Origin: Bdellovibrionales bacterium
GTDB lineage: Bacteria > Bdellovibrionota > UBA1018 > JADZFF01
Length of the DNA: 58,828 bases
Assembly (NCBI GenBank): GCA_020850015.1
Contig: JADZFF010000029.1
Location: 1-58,828 of the forward strand
Reading direction: 5' to 3'
The position numbers and the translations under genes are program-made. Of this stretch, positions 9,759-18,216 are shown one piece after another; position 1 is the first letter of the stretch, and each line of letters opens with the position of its first letter. The notes beneath the pieces are model-generated. The model saw nothing but the letters and a program-made list of their open reading frames with translations, was not told the origin of the DNA and made no database searches.

Positions 9759-10529
9759 ATGCGCGTCGTCCTCGGTCTACGAATCGCCCTCAGCCTAGCC
9801 TCCTTGGCCCTGGGGAGCGCCGCGGAAGCCATTCCGCGGCTCGCGCCCACGCATCCCCTTCGGGGTCTTCCGCTCCTGGTGACCCACGCCTCCCGACTTT
9901 TCGAGGAAGAAGGACGCACGGCGCCGGGCCTCGACGCCTGGGTGGCGGACTTCAAAGCGCGCGGCGAAACCGTAGTGTTTCTCCTGAGCGACGCCGATGA
10001 AGGCGATGCGGGGTGGTTGGGGGCGGACCTCCAGCCCAGCTACGCCATCCCCTCAAGGAGCGGCGAACATGAGCTTGAGATGCGCACGCACCAGATGGCC
10101 ATTGCGGGCGGATACTGGTCGCTCTGCATGTCAGGCACAGTGGGCGACGCCGCCGCGGCCGCCTTCCCCCACATCCCGAAGGCGGCGCGAGGCCCTTCGC
10201 GCGGCCGCCGCGTGTTTGAGGTTCATGCCTACCTGCCCGCCGTTTACGAGGACCCGCACGCCCTTCGCCATCCGGGCCAGGAGATGTCGATCATTCCTGA
10301 GCTGCAGGAGCTGGGGCGCGAAGCCCCGCTCGACGAGTACCTCCGAGTCCTAGGGCCCCGCGCTTTCGCGCGGAGCTTGAAAAGCGTGACTCAAACCGCG
10401 CTCGGTAGCGCTGCGGAGCACCTGGTGCTGGAGCTCGACGGCGAACGGCAGTGGTCGTTTCGCGGCACGGGACAAAAGGACCGCGAGCTGAGACTCAGGC
10501 TCTGGTCCCGACTGGCCAGCTGGAACTGA
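9759..10529 (+). CDS. Hypothetical secreted protein
   Basis: Signal peptide-like N-terminus, GAGGAGG ribosome-binding site upstream of ATG. Confidence 0.6.
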   Translation: MRVVLGLRIALSLASLALGSAAEAIPRLAPTHPLRGLPLLVTHASRLFEEEGRTAPGLDAWVADFKARGETVVFLLSDADEGDAGWLGADLQPSYAIPSRSGEHELEMRTHQMAIAGGYWSLCMSGTVGDAAAAAFPHIPKAARGPSRGRRVFEVHAYLPAVYEDPHALRHPGQEMSIIPELQELGREAPLDEYLRVLGPRAFARSLKSVTQTALGSAAEHLVLELDGERQWSFRGTGQKDRELRLRLWSRLASWN

Positions 10530-10660
10530 ACTGGAACCGATTCGACCGAAGTGGCTCTGATTTGGTACCAGTGCAATTCAGCTCAGGTACTCACTTGGCG
10601 TTTTCTCATGAAGCTCTAAAAAATCGTTCAATTTGGCCGTATTTTTCACATTTCCTATAT

Positions 10661-10672
10661 TCACACGTGTGA
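10661..10672. promoter_or_regulatory. Perfect palindrome TCACACGTGTGA, candidate upstream activator site
   Basis: 12-bp exact palindrome ~65-75 bp upstream of the sigma-54-type -24 element. Confidence 0.4.
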
Positions 10673-10737
10673 CTGCGCTCCGCAGCTAACGCAGCGAGAC
10701 TTATCCCAAAATGCCCCGCTTCTGTTTGTGGCGAGCA

Positions 10738-10753
10738 TGGCACGTGGCTTGCT
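10738..10753 (+). promoter_or_regulatory. Sigma-54 (RpoN) -24/-12 promoter
   Basis: TGGCACG-TGGC-TTGCT matches TGGCACG-N4-TTGCW; GG..GC spacing 10 nt. Confidence 0.7.
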
Positions 10754-10762
10754 TTATTGGCG

Positions 10763-11046
10763 GGAGTGAGCTGCCTCGAAGTCGAGGGCCTCTCGTAGAA
10801 TCGTCATCCTAAAACGGAACATTCCCCTCCATTTTACAGTTCGCCGGGGGGTTCACGATGGAGATGGCAGCTCACAAGTTTTTTGCGAGGCTCGACGAGC
10901 CTTGATGAGTTCCACCGCTTCTTTCTCTGCTGATCGGGCCTGCAGCGTGCTTCCGGTCATTCCCCCCCCAAACACCAAATCGGGGGCATGGGGCAAACGC
11001 CCGACAGCTGAGAAAGAGGCGGTGAGTTCAAACTCCCCTCCCCGGC
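10763..11046 (+). ncRNA. Candidate structured non-coding RNA (novel)
   Basis: Perfect 10-bp pairing GTGAGCTGCC(10766-10775)/GGCAGCTCAC(10866-10875); long stem CACCGCTTCTTTCTC-t-GCTG-a-TCGGGC (10913-10939) with GCCCGA-CAGC-t-GAGAAAGAGGCGGTG (10999-11024); hairpin AGGCTC-gac-GAGCCT (10888-10902); no convincing ORF; boundaries approximate. Confidence 0.5.
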
Positions 11047-11053
11047 CTGAACC

Positions 11054-12463
11054 TCACTGACGGGCGCGAAGCCAGGCCACGAGCGGCGCCAGGAGCTCGA
11101 CCTCGGAGCGTTTACCCGAGATCACATCCAGGTGCCCGCCAGTGACCCGCCAGTACTGTTTGTCGGCGCTTCCGGAGAGCAGGTACCCGTCGTCGTGGAT
11201 CATGTCGGCGTTCGCGCAACGGTCCTGCGCGCCCGCGACGAACAGGAGAGGAAGCTTCAGCCAGGCCCGCTGGGGCGCGTAGAGGTGGGCGTCGGCCGGG
11301 ATCTCCCCGTGGTAGTGCGAGGCGGTCCTGCGTTCCACGACCGCGTTCCCCAGCTGTTCGATCAGACGCGGCCCCAGCTCCTCCAGCCCGTCGATGCCAT
11401 GCGTGCGCACGACCTCAGTGGGCGCGTTCGACGGAACGTAGAACATCGAAAGCAGCGGCGTCTGGATCACTGAGCCCTGGAAACTCCTGTACAGCCGCGC
11501 GAGCACCGGCCCCACGAAGGGAATGCGGTCGAGCGGAAGAGCCAGCACGCTCCCGATCCAAGAGAGCGGCAGGCTCGGCAACTGCCCCCCCGCCTCAGCG
11601 TGCGCCCCCGAAAGCGCCATGGCCTCGAGCTCGTAGTTGGAACGGTAGTAGTCGTCCTTCGTGAGCACGGGGTCGGTGACGACGTTTCGAAGGGATTTCG
11701 GCCACCAGACGCTATAAACGCCCGCCACCGAGATCACGCCTTTCAGGCCTGCCTGCCGCGCGCGCGAGAGCATTCGGTCGGCCCGCACGCTGCCGTCCGG
11801 AAGATAGTGAAGCCCTGAAAGATAGCCATCGAGAATCCAGGCCGAGAGGCTATGACCCGCGACAAAGGGCCGCTGCCCCGTGGAGATCCGCACCTTCTCG
11901 ACCAGCGCGGGGAGATCGTAGATGGCCTGATCCTCCACCGTCCAGTGATAGGGCAGTTCGGGCGATTCACTGCGAAAGCCCGGCGTGCCGGTGTGACGGT
12001 AGTTTCCCATCCAGACGTCGAAACCCGCCTGGCGCAGCCGGCGCGCGAGGCTGTACTCGACCACGGTCGCGTCCCACACGCGGTCGTTCGACGCGATCCC
12101 GGGGAGCAGCAGGATCGGCTGCGCGCCCGGAAGGGCGTAGCGCTTCAGCGCAAGCTCAAGCGGCTGGCCCACGCCCGCGGGCCCCTGGTCTCCGAGCGAG
12201 AGCGTGGACTCGCGCGTGGGCTTGTAGGCCTCGAGCGCGCCGCGGTCCCAAGCCTGCGCAGGACTGCAGAGCATGCCTACCGTCAAAGCGGCAACTCCCC
12301 AGGCCGTCCAGGGCAGCCGCAATCCTGCCCGGCGGATCGCGCTCAACGCGAACCTACGGGCACCCTGCGTCACTTGACGGTGAGTCTGAATACGAATGGC
12401 GTCAATGAGCCGCCAGAAGGCCGAGTTCGGCCCCTTGGCGCGTTGTATCGCTTGGCGCTCCAC
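11054..12463 (-). CDS. Secreted alpha/beta hydrolase (lipase-like)
   Basis: PILLLPGIASNDRVWD, FVAGHSLSAWIL nucleophile elbow, GAQDRCAN, GGHLDVISG. Confidence 0.8.
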   Translation of the reverse strand: MERQAIQRAKGPNSAFWRLIDAIRIQTHRQVTQGARRFALSAIRRAGLRLPWTAWGVAALTVGMLCSPAQAWDRGALEAYKPTRESTLSLGDQGPAGVGQPLELALKRYALPGAQPILLLPGIASNDRVWDATVVEYSLARRLRQAGFDVWMGNYRHTGTPGFRSESPELPYHWTVEDQAIYDLPALVEKVRISTGQRPFVAGHSLSAWILDGYLSGLHYLPDGSVRADRMLSRARQAGLKGVISVAGVYSVWWPKSLRNVVTDPVLTKDDYYRSNYELEAMALSGAHAEAGGQLPSLPLSWIGSVLALPLDRIPFVGPVLARLYRSFQGSVIQTPLLSMFYVPSNAPTEVVRTHGIDGLEELGPRLIEQLGNAVVERRTASHYHGEIPADAHLYAPQRAWLKLPLLFVAGAQDRCANADMIHDDGYLLSGSADKQYWRVTGGHLDVISGKRSEVELLAPLVAWLRARQ

Positions 12464-12582
12464 ATTCCCCCCCAGGAATTTGTGTTAGACTGGAAAAGTC
12501 TTTCTCTCGGAGTTTCTAACGGAACTCTGACACCCGTCAAGACAGCGCCCTTCATGATGTGGGGTGAGACGATGAGGATGCA

Positions 12583-13389
12583 GTGGAACTGGAACAGGAA
12601 GATTTCCAAACTCTGACGCAAATCAGCACGGCGCTCTGGGCTGACGCCACGCGCGCGCACACCCAAGCCGCGGAAACCCTGGCCGCCGTGAGCCTGATGG
12701 ATCTGACGCCTTCGCGGAGCATGGAGCGCTGGGCTCGCGCGCTGCTCGACCGCGCGAGGACTCTGCGTGAATCGCCAATTGACGCGGCCTCGCTGAACGA
12801 TCCGGTGTATCGGCTGCTTCCCCACGAACGGCTCATTCTCGCCGCACTGCATCTGGGCCACTGGTCCTATGGCCGGCTGGAGCGCGTGACAAACCTTCCC
12901 CGCGAGGAGCTGGAGCGAAGCGCTTGGAGTGCGCGCGTGCACGTGGCCCGGCAGCGCCTGGCCTCCGAGGGACGCGGGCTGCAGGTACCCGCTGCGGCTC
13001 TGGGCGCCTCGCGAGGCTCCTGCCCCGCGATGGATCCCACGCGCCCCTGGACCCAGCGGTTCCTCGACGAGGAAACGGAGACGCGCGACCGCCTGTTTCT
13101 CCAGAACCACCTCATGAGCTGCCCGATCTGCGTGCGCGCCCTCCAGCAGACGAGGGATATCTACTTCACCGCCGACCGCGCGCTGCAGACGGCCGTCAGC
13201 GGACCTCTTCGGCAGGCCGAACTGAGCGAGTTCGCGGAGGAGCTGGAGCTGGCCTGGCACCGCATGCGCAAGCTGCGCGAGAGCCGCTTCCCGATCCTGC
13301 CGGGGCTGCTGCGCGTGCTCGCGAAACGCGACGTGATCCTGGTTCTGGCCGTGGCTGCGGCGGCCGCAGCTTACCATGCGCTTTTTTGA
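12583..13389 (+). CDS. Sigma70 region 4-like HTH + zf-HC2 anti-sigma-like zinc motif + C-terminal TM protein
   Basis: LPHERLILAALHLGHWSYGRLERVTNLPREELERSAWSARVHVAR; FLDEETETRDRLFLQNHLMSCPICVRAL (HxxxCxxC); DVILVLAVAAAAAAYHALF. Confidence 0.6.
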   Translation: MELEQEDFQTLTQISTALWADATRAHTQAAETLAAVSLMDLTPSRSMERWARALLDRARTLRESPIDAASLNDPVYRLLPHERLILAALHLGHWSYGRLERVTNLPREELERSAWSARVHVARQRLASEGRGLQVPAAALGASRGSCPAMDPTRPWTQRFLDEETETRDRLFLQNHLMSCPICVRALQQTRDIYFTADRALQTAVSGPLRQAELSEFAEELELAWHRMRKLRESRFPILPGLLRVLAKRDVILVLAVAAAAAAYHALF

Positions 13390-13396
13390 CCCGATT

Positions 13397-13521
13397 ACGG
13401 GGGAGGAGGGGAAGAGTGGGTACCCCCCGGCATGCTCGGACCTCCTGTCCTGCTCGCAGAAAGCGCCATCCTGGCGCTCGCACGCCTGCGTGGGGTACCC
13501 ACTCTTCCCCTCCTCCCCCGT
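13397..13521. repeat. Perfect 30-bp inverted repeat with 65-bp loop
   Basis: ACGGGGGAGGAGGGGAAGAGTGGGTACCCC (13397-13426) and exact reverse complement at 13492-13521; inner hairpin AGCGCCA-TCC-TGGCGCT. Confidence 0.9.
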
Positions 13522-13591
13522 GCCGCCTCAGTGTAGCGCCGGTCCGCCTCGTTCGCGCTCGTGTTTGAAACAATGCTAGAGCCTCAGAGGC

Positions 13592-13756
13592 ATGGAAAGT
13601 TGGAGGAGAATTGGTTCTAAGCTTTGGTTAACATCGCTGTGTCTAAGCTGCGTTTGGGCGATATTTTTATCGATCGAGGTTTCCCGTAAGCCTTCTGCCG
13701 ACAGCGATTTGGAATTTGGGTTCCGATACTGGCTCAGATGGCTAATGGTGAAGTAA
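13592..13756 (+). CDS. Small single-TM protein, 54 aa
   Basis: MESWRRIGSKLWLTSLCLSCVWAIFLSIEVSRKPSADSDLEFGFRYWLRWLMVK; GGAG/GAGG-like context, basic N-terminus then TM; below ORF-track cutoff. Confidence 0.4.
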   Translation: MESWRRIGSKLWLTSLCLSCVWAIFLSIEVSRKPSADSDLEFGFRYWLRWLMVK

Positions 13757-13774
13757 CCGCCCAATCGGGACGTC

Positions 13775-14368
13775 TTAGCGCCCGCGCCCCGGCCAAAGCT
13801 CGAAGGGCGGCTGATGGCCCGCCTTCAGGTGCTTCTGGAACTCCTGGGCATCGCGCGCCTGGGTTTCCTTGAACGCCTGCGTCTGAGCCTGAAATTCCTT
13901 CTCGCGGTTCACGCGCTCATCCTCGAGCGTCTTGAGGAGCGCCTGACGCTTGGCCTGCATCTGATCGACGTGAAGCTTGCGCGCATCAGGCGCCTTTTCC
14001 CGGTCGAAAAAAGCCTGTTTCTCCAGCCGCGCCTGCTGCTCCCACTCCTGGCGCCGCGCCTGCTGGGCCGAGGCGAGCTCCGAAAGCTCGAGCTTCTGGC
14101 GATGGCCGAGCGCGGCGCGAGCCGAGGCCTGGGCCCGCTGAAACTCGGCAAGCAGCGACTTCGCCTGCTCCGGCGATACGGGTTCCGGCGGAGGCGGGGC
14201 CTTGGCCTCTTCCGCCGGGGCCTCGACGGCCGCGGGTTCAGCCGCGCCGGACGTCCAGGCTTCGGGGGCCGCGATGAGAGCCCATCCCAGGATCAACCCC
14301 CGAAAAAGCGGAAACCCCGGGACGTTGTCGCGTCCCGGGGTTCCACTGCTGATGGTCATAGCCGCCAT
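13775..14368 (-). CDS. Hypothetical secreted coiled-coil, charged protein (start uncertain)
   Basis: Ala/Pro-rich N-terminus then long Gln/Glu/Lys/Arg helix; true start may lie 3' of the 14313-14342 hairpin. Confidence 0.55.
   Translation of the reverse strand: MAAMTISSGTPGRDNVPGFPLFRGLILGWALIAAPEAWTSGAAEPAAVEAPAEEAKAPPPPEPVSPEQAKSLLAEFQRAQASARAALGHRQKLELSELASAQQARRQEWEQQARLEKQAFFDREKAPDARKLHVDQMQAKRQALLKTLEDERVNREKEFQAQTQAFKETQARDAQEFQKHLKAGHQPPFELWPGRGR
14301..14342 (-). terminator. Rho-independent-like terminator of the S8 peptidase gene
   Basis: 12-bp perfect stem AACCCCGGGACG/CGTCCCGGGGTT (14313-14342), T-run on minus strand (complement of cgaaaaag). Confidence 0.65.
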
Positions 14369-14380
14369 CAGCCTAAGATA

Positions 14381-16099
14381 TCACTGCGTGATGGACTGGG
14401 CGAAGCCGATCTTCATGCCCCAGCCATTGACGCTGGAGTCCGTCACCAGACGGATGACGAGCGTATCGCCCTCCGCGTAGTCGGTGGTGTAGTTCTCCAC
14501 GCGTCCCGTGATGGTCTCGATGACCTCGCCGGCGGGCGTTTCGATCTGCACCTTGTCGTAGCCCGACTCCACGTCCACCTTCTCCAGGTTCACGCGGATG
14601 TAGCGCGCGCCCTGCTTGGTGACCGTGTAGGTGTACGACTTGGAGTTCTCGTACGGGTGGGGCGTCTCGCCCGCGGCTTCGAAGCGAGCCCAGAGGGACT
14701 CGTCCGGCTCGTTCGAGGGCGGCACGATGCCGTGGAACGCGTTGTAGGCGTTCACGCGGCCGCGTGAGGCCACCATGCGGCGCAGGCCGCGCACCGGATC
14801 GGATGTCGTGATCAGGCGTGACTTCACGTCCGAGAACGACCAGGTCTGGTTCGAGGCCATCAGAAGCGCCGCGATGCCGGCCACGTGCGGGCAGGCCATC
14901 GAGGTGCCGCTGTAGGACGCGTAGGTGTCGCCCTTCACGGAGCTGTACACTTTCACGCCCGGGGCCGCGACGTGCACCGAGCTCTTCCCGTAGTTCGAGA
15001 AGCTCGCGATGCGGTCACGGTTGTCGGTGGCAGCCACGCTCACCACGTTCTCCACCTGGTAGCTGGCGGGGTACGCGGGGTTCGAGTCGTTGTCGCTCGA
15101 GCTGTTGCCGGCCGCGGCCACGAACAGGATGCCCGCGTCGCGCGATTTTTCGATGGCCTGCTTCATCGTCTCCGAGAAGCCGCCGCCGCCCCAGCTGTTG
15201 CTCATGATGTTCACGCCGATGGAGGTGGCATAGTTGATGGATTCAACCGCGTCATCCAACGAGCCGCTACCCGAGGCGCTGAGGAACTTGATGGGGACGA
15301 TCGACACCTGCCAGTTCACGCCGGCGATGCCCTTGCCGTTGTTGCCCGTGCCGCCGATGGTGCCCGAGCAGTGCGTGCCGTGGCTGTGGTCATCGGAGGA
15401 GTTGGCGTTGTTGGCGACGAAGTTCCAGCCGTGGACGTCGTCCACGAAGCCGTTGTTGTCGTCGTCCTTGGCGTTCCCGGCGATCTCGCCCGGGTTCGTC
15501 CAGAGGTTGTCCACGAGGTCGGAGTGGGTCCACTCCACGCCCGTGTCGATCACGCCCACGACCACCTCGCGCGAGCCCGTGTGGCCGGCCGCCCAGAGCG
15601 GCACCACGTCGATGTCGGAGCCCGGCGTTCCGGTCTGGCCGGCGGCGTCGGCCTGGCCGTTGTTCAGGAGCGACCAGTTCTTGTCGAAGTCGGTGTCGTT
15701 CGGGATACCGGCTTCAAAGGTGCGGTAGATGAAGTTCGGCTCGGCGATCTCCACGCGCGAGTCGGCCTTCAGGGAGGAGATGGCGCGGCCCAAGGCGCCG
15801 TCCTCGGCTACGCGCACGGTGAAGAGCTGCTTGTCCGTGCGGAAAGGCTCAACGGCCTGGAGCGCGGCGCCGCGACCGGTGGTGCCCAGGATCGACGCGA
15901 ACACGTCGTGGGCTGCGCGGGCCGAGACGGCCTCTTTCAGCTTCACGACGATTTCGCCGGGGACATGCTCCACCGCTTGGCGGGCCTTTTTCCCGGCGTA
16001 AACCGCCGAGCTGTTCCCGAGAGCAAGCGCCGCAGCCACCAGGGCCAAAGCGAGCTTCGGGGAAACGCGAGAGAATCCGTTCTCCATGAGTTCCTCCAT
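14381..16099 (-). CDS. Secreted subtilisin-like S8 serine protease with C-terminal pre-peptidase-like domain
   Basis: VIDTGVEWTH (Asp), HGTHCSGTIGG (His), AAAGN, YSGTSMACPHVAG (Ser); signal peptide. Confidence 0.92.
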   Translation of the reverse strand: MEELMENGFSRVSPKLALALVAAALALGNSSAVYAGKKARQAVEHVPGEIVVKLKEAVSARAAHDVFASILGTTGRGAALQAVEPFRTDKQLFTVRVAEDGALGRAISSLKADSRVEIAEPNFIYRTFEAGIPNDTDFDKNWSLLNNGQADAAGQTGTPGSDIDVVPLWAAGHTGSREVVVGVIDTGVEWTHSDLVDNLWTNPGEIAGNAKDDDNNGFVDDVHGWNFVANNANSSDDHSHGTHCSGTIGGTGNNGKGIAGVNWQVSIVPIKFLSASGSGSLDDAVESINYATSIGVNIMSNSWGGGGFSETMKQAIEKSRDAGILFVAAAGNSSSDNDSNPAYPASYQVENVVSVAATDNRDRIASFSNYGKSSVHVAAPGVKVYSSVKGDTYASYSGTSMACPHVAGIAALLMASNQTWSFSDVKSRLITTSDPVRGLRRMVASRGRVNAYNAFHGIVPPSNEPDESLWARFEAAGETPHPYENSKSYTYTVTKQGARYIRVNLEKVDVESGYDKVQIETPAGEVIETITGRVENYTTDYAEGDTLVIRLVTDSSVNGWGMKIGFAQSITQ

Positions 16100-16467
16100 G
16101 AGCGCGTAGTCCAATGTCCGCGAGGGGAAACGCGCCTTCCCCACACGGAACAACCTTCAACCGGGCAGCTCAAAACTTGGGGGAATTAAGGAGGATCGAA
16201 AGGGCGAGCCGAAGGTACCTTCCGTAGGCTTCATGCTGCCGTCCCGAGCCACCCACGACCAAGCGTTGAGGTGCTCGCACACGGAATCGGGGTTGCATCC
16301 TTGCCTTCCCGAGCCGTGTCCACATTGGACTTCTGATTCAGTCTACGGGGGGCGAGGAGCCAGTCAACGTGACGACCGGCACCAAGAAAAATATAAGCAC
16401 GCCTCTAAGTGGTGTTCTGGCACCAGAGAGACGAACGATTTTCGCTTACTTCAGCGAGTTCGCGACC

Positions 16468-17121
16468 TTAGTCCGCGACTCCGCCGTCCACGCAGGAGGC
16501 GAAGGCGGAAGTCAGGCCTTCCAGACGCTCACCTGCATCCAACCCATCGCCATCTGAAGAGGAAGGCACAGGCGCCACCAGCGCCGTCGTGTCGGGCCGA
16601 AGGAGCACCTCCAGCACGATCCGGGCGCGGTGCACGGGGGCGGGAGCGCCGTCGCGCGTGTACTGCCCTTCGGCGTCGATGACAAGGCGGCCGCTGGCGC
16701 GATCCTCCCTCAGGGTCACGCGCCCCTCTTCGCCGAGTTTCACCCCGGGAAGCAGATCCTCGTAGCCGGCCAGACGAAGAGTTGAAAAGGGGATGGTCAC
16801 CGTGTCGCGCGAGGCGGTGGCGAGCCCGGCGCCTACGGCCATGCAACTGCCCTGCTCGAGCTGGCGGATCCGCGCGCGCTCCGGCCGGCAGGAGGTGGCC
16901 CCGAGCGTGGAAATCATGCCCTCGCCCTCGCGAAGGCCCGTGTGCCCCGCCGGATCGTCGACTTCGGTAAGCTGGCCGCAGCGGCTGTAGTCCACCCGCG
17001 AGGTGAGCCCCTGGATGGGGCAGGGGCCTCCGGGCTGGGCCAGCACCTGGCCCGCGTGCAGTACTGTGAAGGCGACGACAAATGGGACCAACGAGCTCCA
17101 CCGCAGGCAAGTGCTGTACAT
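16468..17121 (-). CDS. Hypothetical secreted protein
   Basis: Signal peptide MYSTCLRWSSLVPFVVAFTVLHAGQVLAQ; conserved codon-phase ORF. Confidence 0.6.
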   Translation of the reverse strand: MYSTCLRWSSLVPFVVAFTVLHAGQVLAQPGGPCPIQGLTSRVDYSRCGQLTEVDDPAGHTGLREGEGMISTLGATSCRPERARIRQLEQGSCMAVGAGLATASRDTVTIPFSTLRLAGYEDLLPGVKLGEEGRVTLREDRASGRLVIDAEGQYTRDGAPAPVHRARIVLEVLLRPDTTALVAPVPSSSDGDGLDAGERLEGLTSAFASCVDGGVAD

Positions 17122-17350
17122 CCCCTTCCCAAGAGCAAGGTCAGTGCCCACCTCCCCTCCTGCGCGGCGTTCAATTTTCACCCTGTTCGCATCGAGTTAG
17201 ACTGAGGCTGGGAAGACGGAACTGAACAAGATTTGATCACCTGTCGGCGTACTCGGATCCCCATGGCTACCCGGTCACCGCCAGCTCCAGCTACCGCGAA
17301 TCCTGCGCTGGAACGGGCCTTGCTTTCGGGGGATCCGGGAGAATCCGTGC

Positions 17351-18196
17351 ATGCGCCCGCTGAGGAACCGTAATAGTACCCGTTTGCTTGCCGGGAACCT
17401 CGGCTTCGCCCTGGCCGGAGCCACCGCCCTGCTGGGCGCCGCGCTCAGCGCCTCGGCCGACTGGGATGGCGACCGGCCGGTGGAGCAGGACTGGAACCGG
17501 CCCGGAAGCCCCTCGATGCCCGCCGAGCGGGCCCGCGTGGCCGTGGTGGTGCTGAGCTACAACGGCGATGCCGCCAGCCACGCAGGCGAGCTCTTCTTTG
17601 AAGGCATGCTGGGCCGCATGCGCAGAAAGTACTCCGAGCTCTTCGTGCTCCGAGGCGCCGCCACGAGCGCCCAGGAGATCCAGGCAGCGATGGCCGACGC
17701 GCTCGCCACCGGGAAGATCGTCGACTTCCTCTCAAACTCGCACTCCAACACGACTCACCTTCAGTACGACGGCTTCCGTGGAACCCCGAGCGAGCTCCTA
17801 CAGCCGGCGCTCTGGAACGCGGATCCCGATCAGCTCGGCCTGGCCGCGAACTTCGGCTGCCTCTCAGCACCTCAGGCGAATGAGTTCCACAGCCTGGGTT
17901 TCAAGAGCTACATCGGGCACGACAACGTTTCGATCGGTGCGCAGGCCATGCTTGAGTTCCTGGACCACTGGATGCACTGCCTTCCCCTCTACGAGACCGT
18001 GAAACGCACGAACCACGCCCTTCAGTCCTTCTACGGCCAGGCCCCACAGAAGGCCCTCTGGCAGCTCCTGGCCTCGCAGGCATCCTACGAAACCGAGCTC
18101 GTGTCCTCAGGAGAGAACCAGCAGCTTTGCCTGGGACTCGTCCGCGGCGGACTCAAGAAGGACGCGCTGAACCCGCGCTTCGGGCCGGAGTGGTAG
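17351..18196 (+). CDS. Secreted protein with caspase/clan CD-like fold signature
   Basis: Strand VAVVVLSY, FLSNSHSNTTH (putative His), LGLAANFGCLSAPQANEFHSLGFKSYIGHDNVSIGAQA (putative Cys). Confidence 0.5.
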   Translation: MRPLRNRNSTRLLAGNLGFALAGATALLGAALSASADWDGDRPVEQDWNRPGSPSMPAERARVAVVVLSYNGDAASHAGELFFEGMLGRMRRKYSELFVLRGAATSAQEIQAAMADALATGKIVDFLSNSHSNTTHLQYDGFRGTPSELLQPALWNADPDQLGLAANFGCLSAPQANEFHSLGFKSYIGHDNVSIGAQAMLEFLDHWMHCLPLYETVKRTNHALQSFYGQAPQKALWQLLASQASYETELVSSGENQQLCLGLVRGGLKKDALNPRFGPEW

Positions 18197-18216
18197 GCCC
18201 CAGATAGCGCTTCGAC

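Noticed and set aside
11010-11050. tRNA T-arm/tmRNA-like GAGTTCAAACTC ... CCCCGGC with 5' GCCGGGG at 10843
   Set aside because: T-loop geometry wrong, no CCA, no D/anticodon arms and no tag-peptide ORF; treated instead as part of the candidate ncRNA.
16160-16467. Possible small ORFs between S8 protease and 16468 gene
   Set aside because: No ribosome-binding site, TM, signal or domain evidence for MTTGTKKNIST... and overlapping frames.
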